Below are positions 25,337 to 34,698 of a stretch of DNA of 64,000 bases, in pieces (the first letter of the stretch is position 1; every line of letters begins with the position of its first letter). Source of the DNA: Campylobacter concisus ATCC 51562. Lineage in GTDB: Bacteria > Campylobacterota > Campylobacteria > Campylobacterales > Campylobacteraceae. The position numbers were made by a program, and so were the translations under genes. The stretch covers positions 1 through 64,000 of the forward strand of contig NZ_ANNI01000001.1 in assembly GCF_000466745.1 (NCBI RefSeq). Direction: 5' to 3'. A model generated the notes under the pieces. It was not told the origin of the DNA. It did no database searches and saw only the letters and a list, made by a program, of their open reading frames with translations.

Positions 25337-27952
25337 CTAAATCTCTTTTATATCCTTACCTCTATAAGCAAAGGCGATTAGCAAAGCCAAGAGCATTAAA
25401 AGCAAATAAAGCAAATTTGAAACGCTAAATCCATCGCCATTTGCGTATGAGTGAAGTCCGCTTAGATAGAAATTTACACCAAAATAGGTAAAAATAACTG
25501 AACCAAAAGAGAACACGCTAGCTACTAAAAAGGTAAAAATATTTTTTAATCTTGGGATAAATCTTAAATGAAGCACAATGGCATAAATAATTATCGTAAT
25601 GTACGACCAGCTCTCTTTGCTATCCCAGCCCCAGTATCTACCCCAGCTCTCATTCGCCCAGACGCCACCAAGGAAATTTCCAATAGTTAGCAAACTAAGT
25701 CCTATGATGAGGCTTAGCTCATCAGTTGCAGCGAGGTATCTTATCTGCTCACTAAGCTTTTGCTCGTTTTTTTGATTTTTTATAGCCATTAAAAGAAGCC
25801 CAAGAAGCCCAAGCACAAAGCTAAAACCTAAAAAGCCATAGCTTGCCGTGATGACACTTACATGCACACTAAGCCAAAATGACTTTAAAACTGGGACTAG
25901 ATTTGTTATTTGTGGATTTATAAAATTTAGATGAGCCACAAGCAAGCTCACACTTGCAAAAAGTGAAGCAGCTCCAAGAGCAAAGCTTTGATGTTTAAAA
26001 AATAAAATTCCAGCTAATACGCTTGCGAGCGAGATATACACTAAGCTCTCATAGGCATCACTCCAAGGTGCATGCCCTGAGATATAAGCACGAAGAGCTA
26101 AATTTAGCAAATGCACCACAAAGCCAAAATAAAATGCAAGGCTAAGCGCTTTTTCAAATCTAAATTTCTTTCCAGAAAATAGCCTATAAAAGCCAAGAGC
26201 GAGCGAAACTAGCCCAAGGATCATGTAAAAATATATAAGAAATTTAAAAATTTCCATTTGATTATAAAGCACTTCAAGCTCCACCTTTGCCTCGCTTGGC
26301 GCAAGGGAGCCTAGAGTGCTTCTTTGATAGCTTGAAATTTTCTCCAAGCTCCTATCAGCTTCTTTGCACTCACCACTTTTTACGCAAAGGCTTAAATTTT
26401 CTATATAAGCGCCTAAAACGCTTTTAAGCTCGCTTGAAATTTCACTTGAGCTAAAGGCTTCATTTACGCCTAGCCACGTGAGCTTATCACCATTTTTAGC
26501 TGGGATAAATTTAAGCATCTCGCCCTTTAGCGCAAGATATAAGACATTTAATCTCTCGTCAAATTTTATAACGTCGTTGTCAAATTTATCTCTTTTTGAG
26601 GCGGATTTTTCATTTGCAGCTTCTACAAATTTAGCCAGCTTATACTCGCCATTTTCGTTAAAAACATCGTTAAAACTAGCAAATTTTTCATTAACTCCCA
26701 AAAGCTCGCCCACACGCTCACTTGTGATCTTTACTATCTTTTTATCCATCCACTCTTTTGGCGAGATGGCAAAAGAAAGCATTAGCTCCTCGCTACTAAG
26801 CCCAAATAGCGTAGTTTTGGTTGAAATTTTACTTATCACAGCTCTAGAGTAAGAGCCAGCTGGAGAGATTCTGCTATCAGCCTGAGTCAAAATTTTGGCA
26901 AATTTGCTTGCATGAGCGTCTAAATTTTCATTATTTTCATTAGCAAAATTTGGAGTTGCGCTTAATAAAAGAACAGCCAAAAATGCTATTTGAGAGCCTT
27001 TTATGAAATTTAGTAGCCTAAAAAATCGGCTATTTTTGCTAAATAAATTTGCCACAAAGCCAAGACAAAGTAGAAAATATCCTATGTAAGTTGGGATTTT
27101 ACCAGGATCACAGCTGATCTCAAAAGCGCTTCCAAGCTCGTCAGGATCGTATGAAGACTGAAAAATTTTATAGCCATCAATTGTCAGTGGATTATTTAGC
27201 GAGATGTCGTACTTGCCGCCAGCGATACTTACTTTACTCGTATAAGATGATGGACTATTTAGCCCCGCATATCGCTCTAAAATAAACTCGTCAAGCTTTA
27301 ATGAAAATGGTAAATTTAAAGCCTTTGAGCTAAAGTAAAATTTCACCTCTTGCCCACCAAAACTTAGCACACTAGGCTCCAGCTCATATCCGGCTCCGCC
27401 TTTTAGTTTAATACTCTTTTTTTCGCCGTTAAAACTTATCTCTAAACTAAGCGTAGCAGGAGCATTTTTCTCATCTTTTTTATATCCAAGCAAATTAATT
27501 ATAAATTCTTTGCCGTCTATAAAATTTTTAAACTCAAAGTCGTTTTTACCAAATAAGCTTAATTTTAATGGATAACTAAAATTTTCTCCAAGCATTTCTA
27601 CTCTAAGATAAGGCTTGACGCTTTGCATTACATTTGAGCTTTGCAGAGCTCTAAGATGCATAACACCCTCTTCGCCAAAATACCTTGTAAGCGCAGCCCC
27701 GATGAAGATAACGATAAAAGCAAGATGTATCAAAAATGCGCCAAATTTTTTATACATCTTGGTTTTTACGATACTAATGGCTAAACAAATAGTGCAAGCA
27801 AACATAACACACTCGTACCAAAGCGCTTCATAAACAAGCACTCTGGCCGTTTGTGTGTCATAAAAATTTTCTAAAAAAGTCGCAAGCCCTGCACCAAAAG
27901 CAAGAATAAATAATAATATCAAAGACAAGCGGTAGATATTTAAAATTCTCAT
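25337..27952 (-). CDS. ccsA1: Fused ResB-CcsA cytochrome c haem lyase, CcsA1 type
   Basis: System II cytochrome c synthase that carries haem to the periplasm and attaches it to apocytochromes. Seen over 871 residues: an N-terminal ResB part with four membrane helices and a large periplasmic domain (about 95-610), and a C-terminal CcsA part with the Trp-rich haem-handling loop 'ESWGRYWGWDSKESW' (about 770-785) and flanking His residues. In Wolinella, CcsA1 is encoded in the mcc cluster and specifically attaches haem to the CX15CH site of MccA. The same gene order and a CX15CH in the MccA here support that specialised role. Follows mccD by 14 bases. Confidence 0.92.
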   Translation of the reverse strand: MRILNIYRLSLILLFILAFGAGLATFLENFYDTQTARVLVYEALWYECVMFACTICLAISIVKTKMYKKFGAFLIHLAFIVIFIGAALTRYFGEEGVMHLRALQSSNVMQSVKPYLRVEMLGENFSYPLKLSLFGKNDFEFKNFIDGKEFIINLLGYKKDEKNAPATLSLEISFNGEKKSIKLKGGAGYELEPSVLSFGGQEVKFYFSSKALNLPFSLKLDEFILERYAGLNSPSSYTSKVSIAGGKYDISLNNPLTIDGYKIFQSSYDPDELGSAFEISCDPGKIPTYIGYFLLCLGFVANLFSKNSRFFRLLNFIKGSQIAFLAVLLLSATPNFANENNENLDAHASKFAKILTQADSRISPAGSYSRAVISKISTKTTLFGLSSEELMLSFAISPKEWMDKKIVKITSERVGELLGVNEKFASFNDVFNENGEYKLAKFVEAANEKSASKRDKFDNDVIKFDERLNVLYLALKGEMLKFIPAKNGDKLTWLGVNEAFSSSEISSELKSVLGAYIENLSLCVKSGECKEADRSLEKISSYQRSTLGSLAPSEAKVELEVLYNQMEIFKFLIYFYMILGLVSLALGFYRLFSGKKFRFEKALSLAFYFGFVVHLLNLALRAYISGHAPWSDAYESLVYISLASVLAGILFFKHQSFALGAASLFASVSLLVAHLNFINPQITNLVPVLKSFWLSVHVSVITASYGFLGFSFVLGLLGLLLMAIKNQKNEQKLSEQIRYLAATDELSLIIGLSLLTIGNFLGGVWANESWGRYWGWDSKESWSYITIIIYAIVLHLRFIPRLKNIFTFLVASVFSFGSVIFTYFGVNFYLSGLHSYANGDGFSVSNLLYLLLMLLALLIAFAYRGKDIKEI

Positions 27953-27966
27953 CGCTCGCCTCTACT

Positions 27967-28932
27967 TTAAATGCTATAAGTTTGTCCCGCATAAAGTATA
28001 AACACCCTAAGCAGTAAAACACCAATAACAGCCGCTAATGAACTGATATAAAAGCTAAATTTTAGGCTAGCTACTTTTTTGCCAAATGCAAAATTTAAAA
28101 CAAAAGGCACAATGAAGCCAACTAGCACAACACCAAGCCAAAAGAAATTTGCCCAAACGCCACTATAAAAAGCAATAGCTGCATTTTGCTGATAACTTGA
28201 ACCAAGTAAAAGCGATACAAAAAGCATTAAAATGAGTAAAATTTCAGCTCCCAAAACGCTAAATTCTACGCTGTGAAGCGAATGAAGGTCGCTTGAATGC
28301 GGATCTTCTTTAAATAAAGCGGCTGCGACCAAGCTACTGCCACTTATGCCAGCACTTAGTCCTGAAGCTATAAATAAAGCTGGAAGCACAGCTGTGTTTA
28401 AGAGTGGGAATCTAATCAAAACTGAGATCAAAAATCCAGTATAAGCACAAATTATTACAGCAAAAATGAGACAAATACGACTTAAAAATGGATAAAGTGG
28501 TATTAAAATTTTCATTATTAGTGCAAAAAGAGTGCTAAAGGATTTTAAACTTTTGGCTAAGAAATTTGAAATCTCATCATTAAATGCATAAAGGCACATC
28601 AAAAAGCTAAGCGGTATAAAGACACAAAGTCCAGCAACACCGATAGACATAACTGATGTGAAATTATAATTAATCAAAATTTTCCAAAATAAAAGCGGCT
28701 TTTCAAGATCAGCTATCAAGCAAACCATACCAAGCATGATGCTAATAAATGCTAAAAGCGAAGCAGCCTTGAAAAATGGGCTAAAGTTCTCTTGCTTTTT
28801 ATAGTGTTTTAAAAGTATAGCAGCGATTAGCGCTCCACCACTCATACCAGCTAGCAAAAGATAAACAGCGATCGGCCAGCCCCACTCTACTCCATGCGAA
28901 AATGTTGCAGTAAAATTTAATGCACCATCCAT
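27967..28932 (-). CDS. mccD: MccD, NrfD-type membrane quinol dehydrogenase subunit
   Basis: Integral membrane subunit that takes electrons from menaquinol for sulfite reduction. Seen: about eight to nine membrane helices in 321 residues and a typical NrfD/PsrC start ('GVEWGWPIAVYLLLAGMSGG', about 15-34), with conserved acidic residue 'IADLEKPLLFW' near the second helix. Encoded 1 base after mccC, whose product is its iron-sulfur partner. Membership in the mcc system follows from gene order. Confidence 0.9.
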   Translation of the reverse strand: MDGALNFTATFSHGVEWGWPIAVYLLLAGMSGGALIAAILLKHYKKQENFSPFFKAASLLAFISIMLGMVCLIADLEKPLLFWKILINYNFTSVMSIGVAGLCVFIPLSFLMCLYAFNDEISNFLAKSLKSFSTLFALIMKILIPLYPFLSRICLIFAVIICAYTGFLISVLIRFPLLNTAVLPALFIASGLSAGISGSSLVAAALFKEDPHSSDLHSLHSVEFSVLGAEILLILMLFVSLLLGSSYQQNAAIAFYSGVWANFFWLGVVLVGFIVPFVLNFAFGKKVASLKFSFYISSLAAVIGVLLLRVFILYAGQTYSI

Positions 28933-28933
28933 C

Positions 28934-29605
28934 TTACACCCCCATTTTTACTTTAGGAATATATCTAAGGCTTGGTTTTGTGCCAAGCTCTGCTCTTAGC
29001 CTTATGCTATCTTTTACAGCTAGTAGCTTGCTTATGTGCGAATTTTCATCGTTAAGATCACCAAAGACGATTGCCTCATATCTACAAGCTTCTACGCAGG
29101 CTGGCTCTTTTTCGTCCTTTAAATTTGTATCTACGCAAAAGTTACAGCTTTGAGCTGAGTGCGTAACCTTATCGATATATCTCACATCATATGGACAGGC
29201 TACGATGCAATATTTACAGGCGATACAATCATCTATATTTGTAGTTTGTATGCCAGTTTTTTCGTCTTTATGACAAGCCTTGGTCGGACAAACAGCTACA
29301 CAAGGCGCATCGACACACTGCTGACAAGATACTCTTACAAATCTTTTATCGAGTAAATTTTTAGGATTAGTCTTATCTTCTATAAAAAGTCTCATCTGTC
29401 CTTTTGGGACTAAATTTACCTTTCTGCAAGCTATCTCGCAGTCTGTACAGCCAACACATTTATTTTGGTCAAATATCATACCAAAGTGTGGTTTTTTTAC
29501 ACTTTCTTCACTCTTAAAAGCAAAACCACTACTTGCCGCACCAGCACCAGCAGCCACAACTACCATGCTTTTTAAAAAGGCTCTTCTATTTTTTTGATTT
29601 TGCAT
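28934..29605 (-). CDS. mccC: MccC, Tat-exported four-cluster ferredoxin-like subunit
   Basis: Periplasmic electron carrier between the NrfD-type quinol dehydrogenase and the MccA cytochrome. Seen: a Tat signal 'NRRAFLKS' with a hydrophobic stretch, then cysteines for four [4Fe-4S] clusters in 'CVGCTDCEIAC', 'CQQCVDAPCVAVC', 'CIACKYCIVAC' and 'CNFCVDT' with 'ACVEAC'. Start: an ATG at 29617 is open, but GGAG lies 6 bases before the ATG at 29605, which places the twin Arg at the usual distance (223 residues). NrfC/PsrB family. Confidence 0.92.
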   Translation of the reverse strand: MQNQKNRRAFLKSMVVVAAGAGAASSGFAFKSEESVKKPHFGMIFDQNKCVGCTDCEIACRKVNLVPKGQMRLFIEDKTNPKNLLDKRFVRVSCQQCVDAPCVAVCPTKACHKDEKTGIQTTNIDDCIACKYCIVACPYDVRYIDKVTHSAQSCNFCVDTNLKDEKEPACVEACRYEAIVFGDLNDENSHISKLLAVKDSIRLRAELGTKPSLRYIPKVKMGV

Positions 29606-29625
29606 TTTTAACTCCATTTTTTATC

Positions 29626-30384
29626 TCAATGAGGCTTTTTAATGCCCTCATTTAGTTCTTTTTCATGAATTTTCTTTGCAGCCTCGGCTAATTCACCTGG
29701 CTTTAAGACCTTAACAAGCTCTATCTCAAAAACAATAGTCTCGCCTCCAGGTATGCCCTCCATGCCGCTATTGCCATACGCAAGTTCTGGCGGGATAACA
29801 AATTTAAACTTATCGCCCTCTTTCATGAGCATTAAGCCCTCTTCAAGACCTGGGATCAAATTTAGCATAGAAAGATGAGCTGGAGCCTCTTTTGTCTCAT
29901 CAAAGACCTTACCATCGATAAAGCTAGCTTTGTAATTTGCTATGATGATACTCTCTTGTTTTGGAGTCGCTCCCTTTTTGCTTGATTTTAAAATTTCATA
30001 TTGCAATTTTGATTTTGTCGTTTTTACATTTTTATTTTTTGCATTTTTATCCATAAAAGCCTTGCCTTGCTTTAAATTCTCTTTAAGTATGGCGGCTTCT
30101 TTTTCTTTTACTATCTTGTCTAAATTTTCAGCTCTTTTGTTTAGTAGCTTTGCTATCTCATCATCGCTTAGTTTTAGCTCTCCTTTTAGTGCATCACTAA
30201 AACCTTTGATAACGGCCTCAGCATCGTAGCTAATGCCTATTTGTTTTTGTTCAAGTAACCCTTTTAAAACATATCCACCACTTGTTGCTCCCATAGCATA
30301 AGACTCATTTGAATCTACATTTGCAAGCAAACCAGAAGCACTTAGGCTAAGAAGTAGCGTAAATTTTAAAACCTTATTTTTCAT
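29626..30384 (-). CDS. mccB: MccB, FKBP-type peptidyl-prolyl isomerase
   Basis: Exported proline isomerase thought to help fold the octaheme MccA. Seen: a signal peptide (ending near 'GLLANVDS'), a helical dimerisation domain (about 30-140) as in Mip/FkpA, and a C-terminal FKBP domain with 'GKVFDET', 'MKEGDKFKFVIPPELAYG' and 'GGETIVFEIELV'. Second gene of the mcc operon, 44 bases after mccA, separated by a strong hairpin. Function in MccA maturation follows from the Wolinella operon and is not shown here. Confidence 0.9.
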   Translation of the reverse strand: MKNKVLKFTLLLSLSASGLLANVDSNESYAMGATSGGYVLKGLLEQKQIGISYDAEAVIKGFSDALKGELKLSDDEIAKLLNKRAENLDKIVKEKEAAILKENLKQGKAFMDKNAKNKNVKTTKSKLQYEILKSSKKGATPKQESIIIANYKASFIDGKVFDETKEAPAHLSMLNLIPGLEEGLMLMKEGDKFKFVIPPELAYGNSGMEGIPGGETIVFEIELVKVLKPGELAEAAKKIHEKELNEGIKKPH

Positions 30385-30403
30385 ATTAGACCCTTAAGAT
30401 TAA

Positions 30404-30423
30404 AGGGGCTAAAACTAGCCCCT
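30404..30423 (-). terminator. Intra-operon hairpin between mccA and mccB
   Basis: An 8-bp perfect stem, AGGGGCTA (30404-30411) and TAGCCCCT (30416-30423), with a 4-base loop. On the minus strand it lies directly after the mccA stop and is followed by a short, broken T-rich stretch. It probably protects the mccA 3' end and lets only part of transcription continue into mccB and beyond. Confidence 0.6.
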
Positions 30424-30428
30424 AAATG

Positions 30429-32495
30429 CTATAAATTTTTATTCAAAATTCTTTGAGCTTCTTTTATATACTCTTTTGATGCATCGAGTTTTTGTTTAGT
30501 AAATTTAAATCCGTGCATACCCCACGAACCATCTTTTTCAACCATATCGATGATCTCTTGAGCATTTTGGATAAGCTCATAAACTCTTACTTTATCACTT
30601 GCATCAAGTTTTTTAGTCTCAAGTAGTGAGTAAAGTCCTTCGATACCAATCTTAACTTCAGAGAATTCATTCTTAACTGGAGTTTGCCATCCCATAACTT
30701 CATCATAAACTTGTTTTTGGTTTTTGAAGTGAAGTGTTGGTTTTAGCTCAGATAATACTGGGCTGTGGCAGCCTTTGGTATCTTTCATATCTTTATCAGC
30801 CCAAGATGTTCTAGCGCACGCCCACATCAAGTCAACGTAGTTATGGCCATTTTTATCTCTTTCAAAGTGCCAATCTTTAGCATCTCTTGGACCTTTAGCA
30901 GCATCACCTGGTACTAGAGATTTCTCTTTTGGATCAACCATGATCTTCCAGATGTGAGATCTTCTTTGAGTATCAAAGCCAGCGTTGTCTTGGAATTGAA
31001 CAGCGTAGAAATTCTCACAACTCATCATAAATGGCATGTGGCAAGATGCACAAGTGTTATCTTTGTGAGTATCTGCTTTAGATGCGATATATGCTTGAGT
31101 CTCGTGGCAATCTTTACACTCTTTTCTAATCTTTGGTTTAGTATAGAATGAGCTTAGATAGCCTTGCTCTGAGTTATAGTTCATACCAGTTACGCTCTTA
31201 TCACCTACAACTGGACCTGTGTTATCGTGTGGATCGTGGCAAGTAACACATCTCATACCTTTGTCATAGTGAGCTGTAAAGTATGATTGAGAACCTTCAG
31301 AACCACATCCTGGTCCCATTGATTTAAATTTAGAGCTAAGTGAGAGATCAAGCTTACCGTTATTAAGAGGATTAGCACGAGCTAGATCTGGACTAAAGTT
31401 AAATCTTTGGTGGCAGCGTTCGCAGTTTGATGTTCTAAAATTTGTAGCCCCATCAAGGTGACCGCCAGCTCCGTGGCACTCCTCACAGCTTACACCTTTT
31501 GAGATAGTGTGTTTTTGAAGCTCTTTGGCATTACCAAGTGCTGCGTAAAATTCTGCTTTTGATTTGAAATCGAATTTAACCGGGTGACAAACTTCACAAT
31601 ATGATGAGTTTGCTTGGAAGAACATTGATTTTTTATGTTTTGCGGCGTATGAAGCAAGACCTCTAACATATCCGCCATTATCGCCGTACTCTTCAAGAGT
31701 GCCAGGAAATTCTGGGACAAGCTCTTTTATCTTTTTAACAGTAGCGTCGTCTAAATTTAACGCCCATGTTCTTTGCCATTGGTTACCACCAGCTACGATC
31801 TGACCTGTACCATCTCTTAGCAAACCGCCCTCAACGTAGTAAGTACCACGAAGTAGCCATGCATCAACGTAGCCCATTTTTGTTCTTAAGTGACCAACAG
31901 TTGCGTAGATAACATCTGGAGTGATACCTTTTGGAAGGATAGAAGCGGTATCTTTGTCAAATACTGGCTCAGTTAGGTTGTTATTAACCTCTGGGTGCTC
32001 ACCAGGGAAACGCATAGTAGTTGCGTGGCGAGATCTGCTCCACACTTCATACTGGGCTGGGTGACACTCACCGCACTTTTCTGGTCCTACAAATTTGTTA
32101 GGAAACTGAAGTGATGAAGTGGCTGGAATTCTATACATCATAGAGCTATAGCCCTTACCGCCATCTCTTTTACTAAGCTTTGACATATCAAAGCCATGTC
32201 CCTCGGCAAGCCACTCTAAGCCACGGTCGTGAACGACCATTTTACCGACGGTTTTACCACCATACTTTGTAAAAATAGGGTGGTTTTTAAATAACCAGTT
32301 ATACATCTCTTGCTCTTCTACAACGTAGTCTTGCAAGGAGATAACACCTCTACTTTGCAGCGTGCCTTTAGGATTTGCGATAACATCACGTGCTTTATCG
32401 GACATCTGCATATTATGCTCTTCGCAACAGGCTTGTGAAGCGAAGATGCTAACACCCATGAGCAAACCAGCTAAGGCTTTTTGTAGATTTCTCAT
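30429..32495 (-). CDS. mccA: MccA, octaheme cytochrome c sulfite reductase
   Basis: Periplasmic terminal enzyme that reduces sulfite to sulfide with electrons from menaquinol. Seen: a signal peptide (ending about residue 23), seven CxxCH sites (C141, C300, C337, C358, C416, C460, C482) and an eighth haem site of the special CX15CH form (C560 to C576-H577), the hallmark of MccA and the substrate of CcsA1. Two extra cysteines, Cys397 ('GPGCGSEG') and Cys493 ('MMSCENFY'), sit where the Wolinella enzyme has its Cu(I)-binding pair (there Cys399 and Cys495), so the haem-copper active site is predicted intact. 688 residues, normal length. AAAGGAGG 4 bases before the ATG implies high expression. First gene of the operon running to 19902. 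Confidence 0.97.
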   Translation of the reverse strand: MRNLQKALAGLLMGVSIFASQACCEEHNMQMSDKARDVIANPKGTLQSRGVISLQDYVVEEQEMYNWLFKNHPIFTKYGGKTVGKMVVHDRGLEWLAEGHGFDMSKLSKRDGGKGYSSMMYRIPATSSLQFPNKFVGPEKCGECHPAQYEVWSRSRHATTMRFPGEHPEVNNNLTEPVFDKDTASILPKGITPDVIYATVGHLRTKMGYVDAWLLRGTYYVEGGLLRDGTGQIVAGGNQWQRTWALNLDDATVKKIKELVPEFPGTLEEYGDNGGYVRGLASYAAKHKKSMFFQANSSYCEVCHPVKFDFKSKAEFYAALGNAKELQKHTISKGVSCEECHGAGGHLDGATNFRTSNCERCHQRFNFSPDLARANPLNNGKLDLSLSSKFKSMGPGCGSEGSQSYFTAHYDKGMRCVTCHDPHDNTGPVVGDKSVTGMNYNSEQGYLSSFYTKPKIRKECKDCHETQAYIASKADTHKDNTCASCHMPFMMSCENFYAVQFQDNAGFDTQRRSHIWKIMVDPKEKSLVPGDAAKGPRDAKDWHFERDKNGHNYVDLMWACARTSWADKDMKDTKGCHSPVLSELKPTLHFKNQKQVYDEVMGWQTPVKNEFSEVKIGIEGLYSLLETKKLDASDKVRVYELIQNAQEIIDMVEKDGSWGMHGFKFTKQKLDASKEYIKEAQRILNKNL

Positions 32496-32544
32496 GTGCC
32501 CTCCTTTAAATTTTTTATCCTAAAATCAAAATGATTTCATACTG

Positions 32545-32577
32545 ATAATACTAACACCAAAAAAGGGTAGAAAAGGG
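32545..32577 (-). promoter_or_regulatory. mccA promoter with tandem AAAAGGG boxes, candidate MccR operator
   Basis: In the 96-bp gap between mccS and mccA. On the minus strand, TATTAT (32550-32545) is a plausible -10. Two identical heptamers AAAAGGG (plus strand, 32561-32567 and 32571-32577) lie with exact 10-bp periodicity over the -35 position. OmpR-class regulators bind direct repeats with about this period beside or over the -35, and an OmpR-class gene (mccR) is adjacent. Confidence 0.5.
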
Positions 32578-32591
32578 GGAATTTTAATAAA

Positions 32592-34019
32592 TTATAAATT
32601 TTCGAAACTAATTGTAAATGTAATACTATTTTCATCTACGTTTCTAGCAAAGATTAGGGCGTTATTTTTGCTAGCGATTAGCCGGCTCATATATAGACCA
32701 AGCCCGCTACCAGACTCTTTTGTGCTAAAGTGTGGCTCAAAGATAACCTTTAAAAACGAAGCTTTTATCGCTCCTGCATTATTTTGCACGCATAAATTTT
32801 TACGATTATCTTTTACAAAAGTATAAATTTTTATTACTCTTGGCTTTACATAGCTTTGTTTAAATGCATCTTTTGCATTATTTATAATATTTATTAAAAT
32901 TTGGATTATTTCATTAAAATTTGCAAAAATCGTAAAATTTTCTCTTATATCTATCTCTATTTTAATTTGATATTTCTTAAGTGAGGCGTTTAGAATTTTT
33001 ATAGTCTGATTTACCACTTCCTCTACACTAAATTCCCTTTTTAAAGTATTTGGTTTAAAAAAGTTTTTAAAATCATCAACTGTTTCAGACATAAAATTTA
33101 TCTGCTTGCTAGTCTCTTCTATAAACTCATAAATTTTTGCTTCATCAAGCTTTTTTCGCTCCTGATAGAGTTCTAAATTTATTAAAGCTGAGCTGATTTG
33201 AGCTAAAGGCTGCTTCCACTGATGTGAGATATTGCCTATCATCTCGCCCATTGAGGCTAGGCGACTTTGATGTATCATTAGCTGTTCGGTCTGCCTTTTA
33301 CTCTCTTCGCCACGCCTATGCATCTTATAAACAAGTAGCAAAAATATCCCAAATACAAAGGCTATCGCGCTCATTATGATGACAACCTCTTTTAAATGGT
33401 AAGAAAAAATGGCACGTAGCGGTATTTTAAAAGATAGCATTGCCATCATCTCACTTGCTTCAGAAATTTTTCCATTTGAAATTTCATAACGATCCAACAT
33501 CTGTTTTGGAGCACTTTCGCTATTGTGACAGGCTAGGCAAGATGTATTTTGACTTCTTATAGGAAGCCCTACAAAAAATTGTGAGCCGTTTTCATCTTTT
33601 ATAATCTTTGAAAACTCACTAAATTTATTCTCTTTAAAGCCTCTTAATACCTGCGCTTCAAATTCATTTGGCTCATGAGCTTTATTTAAAGGTGCCATAG
33701 CGACTAGCTTGTAGTCAAAGTCAAGATTGTATTTTTTCTTTTGGATATTATAAATTTCACGGCTTATATATGAAGATGAGAGCAGTCTCTCATCAAAAAA
33801 ATCCTCTTTTATAATGCCATCACGCTTTAGCTGCTCTATTAGCGGACGCTGAACGCCTGCAATGTACTCTCTTACAGAATTTATACTCTCAAGCACATAA
33901 TATGCCTCTTTTTTGGCATCTTTCATTGCAAGATTATTATAAAAATTTAAAACAAGTGCGGATATTAAGAGATAAACAAAGATAAAAACACTAACGATTA
34001 GCTGAAATTTATATTTCAC
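32592..34019 (-). CDS. mccS: MccS, sensor histidine kinase with a periplasmic haem c motif
   Basis: Membrane sensor controlling the mcc operon with MccR. Seen: membrane helix 1 (about 6-28), a periplasmic domain (about 29-208) containing 'CLACHNSES' (Cys161, Cys164, His165), a c-type haem-binding motif in a DUF3365/Tll0287-like context, helix 2 (about 209-231), then HisKA with 'ISHQWKQPLAQ' (His266) and an HATPase domain with 'GSGLGLYMSRLIA'. The haem motif suggests redox, gas or sulfite sensing; the ligand is not shown by sequence. Its start overlaps mccR by 11 bases, so the pair is co-translated. Same two-gene arrangement as in Wolinella. Confidence 0.92.
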   Translation of the reverse strand: MKYKFQLIVSVFIFVYLLISALVLNFYNNLAMKDAKKEAYYVLESINSVREYIAGVQRPLIEQLKRDGIIKEDFFDERLLSSSYISREIYNIQKKKYNLDFDYKLVAMAPLNKAHEPNEFEAQVLRGFKENKFSEFSKIIKDENGSQFFVGLPIRSQNTSCLACHNSESAPKQMLDRYEISNGKISEASEMMAMLSFKIPLRAIFSYHLKEVVIIMSAIAFVFGIFLLLVYKMHRRGEESKRQTEQLMIHQSRLASMGEMIGNISHQWKQPLAQISSALINLELYQERKKLDEAKIYEFIEETSKQINFMSETVDDFKNFFKPNTLKREFSVEEVVNQTIKILNASLKKYQIKIEIDIRENFTIFANFNEIIQILINIINNAKDAFKQSYVKPRVIKIYTFVKDNRKNLCVQNNAGAIKASFLKVIFEPHFSTKESGSGLGLYMSRLIASKNNALIFARNVDENSITFTISFENL

Positions 34020-34698
34020 AAAGGTAACCTACGCCGTATAAATTTTTAATCACATCTTTGCCAAGCTTCCTTCTAAGCTCTTTTACGATCGTCTTTATCG
34101 CCTCTTTGCTTGGCTGCTCATACTCCCAAATATAATCAAAAATTTGTTCATAAGTTATAGTTTGATTTTTGTTGTTTAAAAAATACTCTAAAAGCCTACT
34201 TTCACTCTTACTTAGATGAGAAATTTCACCATTTATATAAAGTACTTTTTTGCCAAAATCGTATTCTAATTCATCATTTAGCCTAAGAGTCGGCTTGCGT
34301 CCAACAAGCTCTAAAGCAACGTCTTCTAGGGCTTTTATAAATGACTTTTTATCATATGGCTTTGCAAGATATCTTGTGATCTTTAGCTCAACCGCTCTCC
34401 ACAAATACTCTTGCTCGATGTGGCTTGATAAGATCACGATAGGAATTTTTTGATTTATAGTTCTTACTTTTTTAGCGATCTCTAGGCCATCGATATTTGG
34501 CACGCTTATATCAAGTACCAAAACATCATAAGCATCGCTCATCGCTAGCTCAAGTGCATCATAGCCATCCGTTACGCCATTTACTTCGGCAAAAAATAGC
34601 TCCAAAGAAGCACAAATATTTTTTAAAATCACCTCTTCATCTTCAAGGCAAAGGACCTTTTTGTTTGATAAAACGTCTAAAATATCATATTCTTGCAT
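34009..34698 (-). CDS. mccR: MccR, OmpR-family response regulator
   Basis: Transcription regulator that receives phosphate from MccS. Seen: a receiver domain (about 12-125) with acidic residues in 'CLEDEE', the phospho-acceptor Asp in 'DVLVLDISVPN' (about residue 63) and the Lys of 'YLAKPYD', then a winged-helix domain (about 140-229) with 'LSKSESRLLEYFLNN' and 'ELRRKLG'. Length 229 is typical. The likely target is the AAAAGGG repeat pair upstream of mccA (inference). The 242 bp between it and pyrE hold no gene and probably its promoter. Confidence 0.93.
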   Translation of the reverse strand: MQEYDILDVLSNKKVLCLEDEEVILKNICASLELFFAEVNGVTDGYDALELAMSDAYDVLVLDISVPNIDGLEIAKKVRTINQKIPIVILSSHIEQEYLWRAVELKITRYLAKPYDKKSFIKALEDVALELVGRKPTLRLNDELEYDFGKKVLYINGEISHLSKSESRLLEYFLNNKNQTITYEQIFDYIWEYEQPSKEAIKTIVKELRRKLGKDVIKNLYGVGYLCEI

